6,320 nt of DNA from Desulfuromonadaceae bacterium (GTDB lineage: Bacteria; Desulfobacterota; Desulfuromonadia; Desulfuromonadales; Geopsychrobacteraceae). Below, in pieces: positions 1 to 5,597 of the stretch. Below the pieces are notes generated by a model. It had not been told where the DNA came from. It searched no databases and worked only from the letters and a program-made list of their open reading frames with translations. The stretch lies in NCBI GenBank assembly GCA_030639985.1, contig DAOWKG010000333.1, forward strand, positions 1 to 6,320, read 5' to 3'. Position numbers and translations under genes: made by a program. Each line of letters starts with the position of its first letter. Positions within the stretch are counted from its first letter, which is position 1.

Positions 1-60
1 CACGCTACCGATCCTGGCAGTGTCCAACCTGCCGGAATCGATTATTAAGAAAGCAGAGCC

Positions 61-84
61 AGGGGCACGGTGCACCGTGCCCCT
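61..84. repeat. Perfect 24-bp palindrome at the operon end, possible terminator or dispersed repeat
   Basis: The two 12-base halves (half-site AGGGGCACGGTG) are exact reverse complements with no spacer, so a transcript from either strand can fold into a GC-rich hairpin of about ten pairs closed by a four-base loop. It overlaps the first two of the three plus-strand bases (83-85) of the PilZ gene's TAG stop and is the only strong structure downstream of that gene. Neither side has a run of U: the minus-strand RNA continues GGCUCUGCUUUCUU and the plus-strand RNA continues AUUUCAUC. It is therefore not a textbook intrinsic terminator. It could be a weak or bidirectional terminator, an mRNA 3'-end stabiliser, or a copy of a dispersed intergenic palindrome. 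The palindrome is certain; its function is inferred. Confidence 0.6.
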
Positions 85-733
85 ATTTCATCATGTCACC
101 GGCACCGGCAGAAATAAACCGCCACAGTTTTGCATGGACTGAGCTATCAACCCCACGAAATTGCACCCCGAAACTATGTTTATCTGTCGCACCACTTTTG
201 GCTCTTTGGGTCCAGCAAATATACCCATCTATGGCAAATATTTCCGGCTGATCGGGCAATGAAAACTCTAATGATATTCCACCCCGCACCCGTGGTAGTG
301 GATTTGACTGAGAAATCTCGACACAAGCACCTTCGGTACTAAGGTTATAAAAAATACCACTGCACTCATGCCTGCTGTAACATAGTTTCGCAACCAATGG
401 CTCTTGAAATTCGAGTCTATACTTCTCTCTGGCACCAGACATCATCCCCTGCAGAATCGTTAGGAACTGTTCGATACTGCGCTTACTCACATCTGAAACA
501 TCGGAATTATCTACCATAGAATTACGTTCATCAATAACTTCATCCAGTAATTTTCGATACCGGAAAAACCGCTTCAACAAATCTTCTCGATCAAAGGTAA
601 ATCCATTCGACGATACCAGGACATTATTGACCGCCACTTCAGTGCCACAGTGTTCACAAACAACGGTGGTAATCTCAGCCAACAAAGCTGAGCTTATATA
701 TTTGTCACATTTTGAACATTTCATTATCAACAT
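83..733 (-). CDS. PilZ-domain protein with N-terminal zinc-ribbon-like motif
   Basis: This 216-residue cytoplasmic protein is probably a c-di-GMP receptor. The C-terminal part (about 100-210) is a PilZ domain: R102-x3-R106 followed 24 residues later by N130-x-S132-x2-G135, the two-part c-di-GMP-binding signature, then a beta-rich stretch with W174 and a HSFGVQF strand typical of the fold. The N-terminus has CxxC pairs at C6/C9 and C26/C29, as in a small zinc ribbon. A charged, probably helical linker (about 46-100) joins the two. There is no membrane segment or signal peptide. The ATG at 733 is chosen because AGGAG (745-749) lies 11 bases upstream; the next ATG, at 724, would be 20 bases away. 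It is the last gene of the operon, 23 bases after the HD-GYP gene, so it probably reads out the c-di-GMP level that enzyme sets. The output partner is unknown. PilZ assignment is firm; zinc binding is inferred from the cysteine spacing. Confidence 0.88.
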   Translation of the reverse strand: MLIMKCSKCDKYISSALLAEITTVVCEHCGTEVAVNNVLVSSNGFTFDREDLLKRFFRYRKLLDEVIDERNSMVDNSDVSDVSKRSIEQFLTILQGMMSGAREKYRLEFQEPLVAKLCYSRHECSGIFYNLSTEGACVEISQSNPLPRVRGGISLEFSLPDQPEIFAIDGYICWTQRAKSGATDKHSFGVQFRGVDSSVHAKLWRFISAGAGDMMK

Positions 734-756
734 AGCAATTTAATCTCCTGATATTA

Positions 757-1872
757 TCAGATCATCAAATAATCATTTTGGTCAAGATAAGACTCTTTTA
801 TTTTTCTAATTTCAGCTAAGTTTTCGATAAAAATCTTAACCGTTTTCGGCTCAAAATGGGTTCCAGCACAATTCTCTATTTCCTGAGCAGCTTTCTCTAC
901 TGGCCATGCGGACTTATAGGGACGCTCTGATGTCAGGGCATCAAAAACATCACTTACCGCCGCTATCTGGGCAGATATTGGGATTGAATCTCCAGAAATA
1001 CCATGCGGATAGCCGGTCCCATCCCATTTTTCGTGGTGAAAAAGTGCTACTTCACGAGCCAACGAAATCAATTTCGAATTGTGATTACCAATAATTTTTG
1101 CGCCAATTTTGGGGTGTTGCTGCATCACTTGCCACTCATGCTCATTAAGACTACCAGACTTCAAAAGAATACTGTCTGGAATTCCGATTTTACCGACATC
1201 ATGCATGGTACTGGCATAAAGAAGATGTTCTGAGTAATCGAATCCCAAATTACGCTTGGTCGCCAGAAAACCACATATGTGGCTCATTCGCTTAACATGG
1301 GCACCGGTTTCATTGTCACGCAGTTCCCCAGCCACACCTAAGCGCTGCACAATCTCAAACTGGTTTTCACGAATTTCTCTGGTACGTTCACGAATTTCAT
1401 TTTCAAGCAAGTCAGCTCGCAATATCTGACGCGTATAATACAAACGGGTCTGGAGGGTGTTACGAACTCGCAATAGGACTTCCCAATCCGAAAATGGCTT
1501 AGTTATAAAATCTTTGGCACCAGCTTCAAGAGCCTGCCTCCGAGTAGCTTCATCCGTTTGTGCAGTCAGAACAATTACCGGTAAATAGTCGTCCCCTACA
1601 ACCAACCGCAGATCATGTAGAATTTCAATTCCAGACATCCCTGGCATCCTGATATCAAGCAAAATCAGATCAAACTGCTGCTCATTGAACATTGGCATAA
1701 CCTGAAAAGGATCGGTAGTAGAGTAGATATTTGGATAATCATCCTCATCCAACAACGCTTCAAGTAAAGCAACATTGGCTTGATTATCGTCAACAATCAA
1801 AATCTTGGCGTCATTAATATCGGTCAAAGCTGTTGTCATAACCAACTCATCAAGATCAAGGTCAAAATTCAT
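757..1872 (-). CDS. Response regulator, receiver-HD-GYP c-di-GMP phosphodiesterase (RpfG-like)
   Basis: This 371-residue cytoplasmic regulator is predicted to hydrolyse cyclic di-GMP when phosphorylated. A receiver domain (about 21-145) has every expected residue: acidic D28/D29, phospho-acceptor D73 in LLDIRMPG, T103 and K125 in TKPF. A charged signalling helix (about 147-175) leads to an HD-GYP domain (about 176-360). That domain carries NETGAH (E188, H192), HD at H224-D225 in HDVGKIGIPD, H253, H279-H280, the GYP triad G287-Y288-P289 and D308. The metal-ligand set is therefore complete, including the glutamate associated with the trinuclear-iron form of the family. One small departure is that the usual RIxAVAD before the last aspartate reads QIAAVSD. 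The ATG at 1872 has GGAG (1881-1884) eight bases upstream. It sits 37 bases after the kinase gene and 23 before the PilZ gene, so the upstream kinase is the obvious phospho-donor. Domain identity is certain; enzymatic activity is inferred from intact residues. Confidence 0.97.
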   Translation of the reverse strand: MNFDLDLDELVMTTALTDINDAKILIVDDNQANVALLEALLDEDDYPNIYSTTDPFQVMPMFNEQQFDLILLDIRMPGMSGIEILHDLRLVVGDDYLPVIVLTAQTDEATRRQALEAGAKDFITKPFSDWEVLLRVRNTLQTRLYYTRQILRADLLENEIRERTREIRENQFEIVQRLGVAGELRDNETGAHVKRMSHICGFLATKRNLGFDYSEHLLYASTMHDVGKIGIPDSILLKSGSLNEHEWQVMQQHPKIGAKIIGNHNSKLISLAREVALFHHEKWDGTGYPHGISGDSIPISAQIAAVSDVFDALTSERPYKSAWPVEKAAQEIENCAGTHFEPKTVKIFIENLAEIRKIKESYLDQNDYLMI

Positions 1873-1909
1873 ACGGATAACTCCACAACTGAAACCTTTA
1901 GTAATTCAA

Positions 1910-4174
1910 TTACAATCGATCTGAACCATCTGTTACCGCCAATGGCAAAGTGAACCAAAAAGTGCTCCCTTCACCATACACACTGGTAAAACCAATCTCC
2001 CCGCCATGCTCTGCAACTAACTGCTTTGTAATTGTCATCCCGATACCTGTTCCTTCTATCACATCGGGGTTATCTACCGCCCTGGTAAAAGGTACAAATA
2101 TATCCATCTGCTTATCTGCGGCAATACCGATGCCGTCATCTTTAACACTGAAACGCAAAAAACCTGGTATTGAAATTTCGACATCAATATTCACTGAACC
2201 TTCAGGGTGATTATACTTTACGGCATTAGAAAGCAAATTTAGCAATATCTGCTTAAACTTGGTAACATCTGCAACTACTTCCGGTAAAGTTTCCCCGCAA
2301 CGTTGGTTAATAACCGTAATCCCTTTTTCATCAGCTAAAGGGCGGATCAAAGCCAAACAATCAACAATCGATAGCTGCGGATCCATTGATTGCATTGACA
2401 AAACAATTTCACCAGATTCAATCCGAGCCAGATCAAGCACATCATTGATTAATTGCAGCAAATGTTCACCGGCAGTGTTAATCTGTTGAGCCATGCTTCG
2501 TTGTTTTTCGGTTAGGGGATCCTTTTTACTTTTCAGCATCAATTGCGAAAACCCATTGATGGCGTTCAACGGGGTTCTAAGTTCGTGACTCATCTGCGAA
2601 AGAAACTTGGATTTTGCCCGGTTAGCACATTCAGCGCGATCTTTTTCAAATATTAGTTCAGTAATATCTTCGGTGATCGCAGCATAACGAGTTATGTCAC
2701 CCTTACTATTTTTAATCGGAACAACAATAATACTTTCAGTGTAAAGTTCGCCACTTTTCTTTTTATTAACAATTTCACCCGACCAAATCTTACCAGAAGT
2801 AATTGTTTCCCAAAGCTCGGTAAATCTTTCCGGCGGGGTTTCTTCAGACTTGAGTATTCTGGGGTTCCCCCCTAACACCTCGGCATAGCTATATTCCGAG
2901 AGCTGCTGAAATGCCGGATTAACATATTCAATATTTCCTTCAGTATCGGTAATAACTACACATATAGGTGCCTGTTCAATCACCATTTGTAATTTGTAGC
3001 GTTCCTCTTCCGCCCGCTTACGCAAAGTGACATCACGGCCAGTAAAAAGGTAGCCATCGGAATTGTCATCATGCTTGAACTTCTTGATATGTACTTCCAA
3101 GGTCCGATGATCACCATTAACACCCATGGCGTGATATTCCAACAGGGAATCCTCCGCTTGTTGAAGATCATACAAAACTTCCAGATCTGTATTTTCAATT
3201 TCGTCGGCACGGATAAGATCTCTGATATTACTGCCAATAAGATTTTCAGACGGGATACCGAGAACTTTTTCAACCGAAGGACTTACATACGAAATTTTCC
3301 CATGGATATCGACGATAGAGATAATATCGGACATATTTTCAATCAGTCGGCGATAGTGGCGCTCACTTTTATCTAGTTTAAGCTGCGCCTGACTACCTTG
3401 AAGCAAAATTTTTCTGCTTGACTGCAATACCAAACCAGCAGTCAACAAAAAACCACCAAAAAAAACCGTTTTCAAAATCATTTCAAACTGCTTGTAGGTA
3501 TTATTAAATTTTTGGTCAATTTTATTGAGTCGCTCCATCTCCTGATAACTCTGTTCCAACAGCATCCGCGAGTCATTGAGGATAGAAGTAAAAAGAGGCA
3601 ACGATATTTTTTGAAAATTCTCCAGTTTCAATATTTCACGAAGTGTTTGCGATATCGATTTTTCTTCTACCACCCGTAGTTTCTCTTCTACGATAACCCG
3701 GAGTTGATCAACGACAGCAGTCAATGCCGACAACCTAGCCTTAAATTCTAAAATAACCGGATTAATTCGATCCGTGCCATACTTATTATAGGTTTTTACG
3801 ATAATGTAGGAACTGGCACTATTGATATTTTTGAGATTACTAATCGATATCTTTCCACCTTGATCCAGGATATTAATAATTTTTTCAAGCGCATTTTTTA
3901 TAGCTAATATTTTTATTCGGTTAAAATTAAGCTCCGTAACGGAAGTTGAATTTCCCATAATTGCAAATTTCATATTCATTGCTAGAGCTTTTTTTTGGGT
4001 AATATGAACTAGCTCAATACGGACATTTTCGTTATTCAATAATTGGGACAAATATTGCTGCCGTTGATGCAGCATATTCTGTCCAAAATGGAGGCCGACA
4101 AAAGTTACTACAAATAGAGCAACCAGGACGATAATCCTTCCAATTATGTCATCTTTAATGATCGGCAGTATCAT
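1910..4174 (-). CDS. Membrane sensor histidine kinase: periplasmic helical domain, two PAS domains, HisKA-HATPase
   Basis: This 754-residue inner-membrane kinase has TM1 at about 12-30, a periplasmic region of about 205 residues rich in predicted helix and long charged stretches, TM2 at about 236-250, a short helical linker without a recognisable HAMP domain, PAS1 (about 272-385), PAS2 (about 397-509), HisKA with phospho-acceptor H530 in SHELRTP, and an ATPase domain with N box N650, G1 box DDGIGI (679-684) and G2 box GTGIGM (708-713). There is no receiver or Hpt domain, so it is a classical kinase that must signal to a separate regulator, most likely the HD-GYP protein encoded next. PAS2 contains a NPRILKS...LW...W.GE..NKKKSGELY pattern resembling NifL-type PAS domains, so a flavin or redox input is possible but unproven. 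The ATG at 4174 begins two bases after the binding-protein stop, which suggests translational coupling; only a weak GGA lies upstream. Kinase identity is certain; the stimulus is inferred to come through the adjacent lipoprotein. Confidence 0.97.
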   Translation of the reverse strand: MILPIIKDDIIGRIIVLVALFVVTFVGLHFGQNMLHQRQQYLSQLLNNENVRIELVHITQKKALAMNMKFAIMGNSTSVTELNFNRIKILAIKNALEKIINILDQGGKISISNLKNINSASSYIIVKTYNKYGTDRINPVILEFKARLSALTAVVDQLRVIVEEKLRVVEEKSISQTLREILKLENFQKISLPLFTSILNDSRMLLEQSYQEMERLNKIDQKFNNTYKQFEMILKTVFFGGFLLTAGLVLQSSRKILLQGSQAQLKLDKSERHYRRLIENMSDIISIVDIHGKISYVSPSVEKVLGIPSENLIGSNIRDLIRADEIENTDLEVLYDLQQAEDSLLEYHAMGVNGDHRTLEVHIKKFKHDDNSDGYLFTGRDVTLRKRAEEERYKLQMVIEQAPICVVITDTEGNIEYVNPAFQQLSEYSYAEVLGGNPRILKSEETPPERFTELWETITSGKIWSGEIVNKKKSGELYTESIIVVPIKNSKGDITRYAAITEDITELIFEKDRAECANRAKSKFLSQMSHELRTPLNAINGFSQLMLKSKKDPLTEKQRSMAQQINTAGEHLLQLINDVLDLARIESGEIVLSMQSMDPQLSIVDCLALIRPLADEKGITVINQRCGETLPEVVADVTKFKQILLNLLSNAVKYNHPEGSVNIDVEISIPGFLRFSVKDDGIGIAADKQMDIFVPFTRAVDNPDVIEGTGIGMTITKQLVAEHGGEIGFTSVYGEGSTFWFTLPLAVTDGSDRL

Positions 4175-4176
4175 TA

Positions 4177-4950
4177 TTAATCCAAGAAACCATACTTGCG
4201 AAAGATTGACTTACCTAGTGATGATGCCGCTAATTCCAAAAAATCGGCTGCGATATCAAGTTGCTGGCTATACAATAATTGCCCCATAATCAATGGTCGC
4301 TTTACCTGATCAGGTTTAGGGAAAGGGAGATATTCCATATTTGCACTATTACCCGGGATATATTTTACCGCCCGCCAGTTGATTACCATATCAACCTCTT
4401 TACTGCTTATCGCTTTGGTCAATTCAAGCGAATCGGCGGCCGAATATAACGCTCGCTCAATAACGTGACTATACAACTGATGCTTCTCCAATGCCCATTT
4501 AGTTTGGCGCCCGATTGAACCAGCCAGCGGACTGGCAACCACGACCCGGTTACGGGGATCAACCAGCGAAGAAAATTCTGCAGGGATCTGTTTAGGATTG
4601 TCGGGCCACACAAAAAATCCGGCCAGATTAAAGCCAACGACAACTGAATCAGTCACAATGCCAAGCTTTGATAATGGCGCTAAATAAGACAAACAACCGG
4701 GTAAAAAAATATCACCCTGGTGATTGATTTCAAGGATGCGCAACAAATAGCCGGAACTGCCAGAAAGAATAACTACCCTACAGTTATGCTTGGCCTCTAT
4801 CACTGCCGCAATCTCTTCAATTGGTGCAAGCATCGTTATGTCACAATAAACCAGAATTTCTGGTAGTTCACTACCAGCCGGTTCAGGATACTTCTCCATG
4901 TCGCAGGCACCCAGCAAAAACAGCAGCCCCAACCAAAACAACGCTTTCAT
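4177..4950 (-). CDS. ModA-like periplasmic substrate-binding lipoprotein, probable sensory partner of the kinase
   Basis: This 257-residue type II periplasmic binding protein starts with a lipoprotein signal: MK, a hydrophobic core to residue 13, and lipobox L13-G14-A15-C16. The mature part follows the ModA-like pattern: a first strand ILVYCDITM (32-40), an anion-loop-like SGSSG (63-67), then GDIFLPG (79-85), and further on VVVASPLAGSIGR. Length matches the family. No permease or ATPase gene is adjacent. The next gene, two bases downstream, is a histidine kinase with a large periplasmic domain, so sensing is more likely than transport. The ATG at 4950 is preferred because GGGGAG (4961-4966) lies 10 bases upstream and the signal peptide begins there. 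A longer in-frame TTG start at 5016 would bury the lipoprotein signal and run through the candidate promoter. The mature protein has cysteines 36, 57 and 86 besides the lipidated one. The fold is confident; the ligand (oxyanion or other) cannot be told from sequence. Confidence 0.87.
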   Translation of the reverse strand: MKALFWLGLLFLLGACDMEKYPEPAGSELPEILVYCDITMLAPIEEIAAVIEAKHNCRVVILSGSSGYLLRILEINHQGDIFLPGCLSYLAPLSKLGIVTDSVVVGFNLAGFFVWPDNPKQIPAEFSSLVDPRNRVVVASPLAGSIGRQTKWALEKHQLYSHVIERALYSAADSLELTKAISSKEVDMVINWRAVKYIPGNSANMEYLPFPKPDQVKRPLIMGQLLYSQQLDIAADFLELAASSLGKSIFRKYGFLD

Positions 4951-4966
4951 AACAGATAAACTCCCC

Positions 4967-4979
4967 GCATTAATGCATT
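4967..4979. promoter_or_regulatory. Overlapping short palindromes in the operon leader, possible operator
   Basis: The sequence GCATTAATGCATT contains a perfect 10-base palindrome (GCATTAATGC, 4967-4976) overlapping a perfect 8-base one (AATGCATT, 4972-4979). It lies just downstream of the predicted transcription start and directly upstream of the GGGGAG ribosome-binding site. It could be a regulator site or a leader structure that affects translation. It is short and AT-rich, and chance occurrence is not excluded. Confidence 0.2.
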
Positions 4980-4987
4980 TCAATAAG

Positions 4988-5016
4988 AAGATACGAAATA
5001 TCAATGGTTCAATCAA
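4988..5016 (-). promoter_or_regulatory. Candidate sigma-70-type promoter of the signalling operon
   Basis: Read on the minus strand, TTGATT (5011-5016) is followed after a 17-base spacer by TATCTT (4988-4993). Each hexamer matches four of six consensus positions and the spacing is optimal. Transcription would start near 4981, giving a leader of about 30 bases to the ATG at 4950. It lies between the rplI terminator and the lipoprotein gene, where a promoter is required. The match is modest in AT-rich DNA, so the exact site is tentative. Confidence 0.35.
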
Positions 5017-5051
5017 GCAAAATAACTAACCAGTACTTATCCGCTATAAAC

Positions 5052-5090
5052 AAAAAAAGGGCCGCAGATAGTTAAATCTGCGACCCTTTT
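5052..5090 (-). terminator. Intrinsic terminator of the rplI operon
   Basis: The arms 5055-5069 and 5076-5090 form a 15-pair stem around a six-base loop (5070-5075). In minus-strand RNA all pairs are Watson-Crick except one G-U wobble (5062 with 5083). In plus-strand RNA the same position would be a C-A mismatch, so the hairpin is built for minus-strand transcription. A run of seven U (5052-5058) begins within the base of the stem and extends past it. It lies 27 bases after the rplI stop and separates the ribosomal operon from the signalling operon. Confidence 0.94.
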
Positions 5091-5116
5091 AATAATAAAA
5101 GTTAAACTAGATAAGG

Positions 5117-5572
5117 TTATTCTTCTTCGGCACTGACCTTAACTTTCAATTCAGCAACAACTCCGGCATCAAGCTTAACCGGCACGGTATGCTCACCTAG
5201 TGATTTTATCGGCTCACCAAGCTGAATTTTTTTACGGCCAATGTTGATCCCAGCCCCTTGTAGTTTAGCTTCTAAATCCATAGAAGTTACCGAACCAAAC
5301 AACTTACCTTCTTCACCGGCACGCTGTGTAAACTCACAGACCACTTTTTCAATCAATGCCTTAATGCCTTCAGCATCTTTGGTCACTTTTTCAAGTTTAC
5401 GAGCCAACTGACGTTTTTGATGATTCAGCTCTTTAACATTTTTCTCATCGGCGAAGCTAGCCATACCCTTTGGCAATAAATAATTGCGGGCATAACCGGC
5501 CTTCACACTAACAACGTCACCAATGATTCCAAGACCATCGATGTTTTCCCTTAATATAATATTGGTATTCAT
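5117..5572 (-). CDS. rplI: 50S ribosomal protein L9 (bL9)
   Basis: This 151-residue ribosomal protein binds 23S rRNA near the base of the L1 stalk. The N-terminal domain carries the L9 signature: NIDGLGIIGDVVSVKAGY, then ARNYLLPKGMA (about residues 10-39), with the conserved glycines and the AxNYLxPxG core. A long charged connecting helix (about 42-75) leads to the C-terminal domain (about 77-148) ending in an acidic tail. Length is normal for the family. The ATG at 5572 is chosen because a very strong GGAGGAG (5577-5583) sits just upstream and the protein then begins MNTNIILREN as expected. A longer in-frame extension up to 5656 overlaps the preceding gene and has no family support. It lies 25 bases downstream of the DUF2232-like gene and is followed by an intrinsic terminator, so it is the last gene of its operon. 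Confidence 0.99.
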   Translation of the reverse strand: MNTNIILRENIDGLGIIGDVVSVKAGYARNYLLPKGMASFADEKNVKELNHQKRQLARKLEKVTKDAEGIKALIEKVVCEFTQRAGEEGKLFGSVTSMDLEAKLQGAGINIGRKKIQLGEPIKSLGEHTVPVKLDAGVVAELKVKVSAEEE

Positions 5573-5576
5573 GTCT

Positions 5577-5583
5577 CTCCTCC
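5577..5583 (-). promoter_or_regulatory. Strong ribosome-binding site that decides the rplI start
   Basis: GGAGGAG on the minus strand lies four bases before the ATG at 5572 (six bases when counted from its GGAGG core). It is the strongest Shine-Dalgarno match in the window, as expected for a ribosomal protein gene, and excludes the upstream in-frame start at 5656. Confidence 0.9.
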
Positions 5584-5597
5584 GTATTGGATCGAGT

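Noticed and set aside
2..142. Plus-strand open frame entering from the window edge (begins TLPILAVSNLPESIIKK) as the end of a convergent gene
   Set aside because: Only about 20 codons precede the palindrome. It then runs 58 bases antisense into the PilZ gene, and no family resemblance is clear. Other frames of bases 1-60 are equally open, so the stretch is left unassigned.
748..760. Small inverted repeat CTGATA-T-TATCAG around the HD-GYP stop codon
   Set aside because: Six weak, AT-rich pairs around a one-base centre is too short and unstable to call a terminator or operator, and the PilZ gene follows at once.
2980..3273. A 97-codon minus-strand frame inside the kinase gene
   Set aside because: It overlaps the PAS region of the kinase in another frame, its composition looks unlike a real protein, and the kinase frame is unambiguous.
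3071..3376. A 101-codon plus-strand frame antisense to the kinase
   Set aside because: No ribosome-binding site or family resemblance was noticed; it is explained as a shadow of the kinase coding sequence.
4951..5016. N-terminal extension of the lipoprotein to a TTG at 5016
   Set aside because: It would place 22 extra residues before a typical lipoprotein signal peptide and overlap the candidate promoter, and the ATG at 4950 has its own ribosome-binding site.
5017..5032. Sigma-54-like sequence CTGG...TTGC on the minus strand upstream of the lipoprotein gene
   Set aside because: Eleven bases separate the GG and GC elements, where sigma-54 needs ten, and the CAC following GG is absent.
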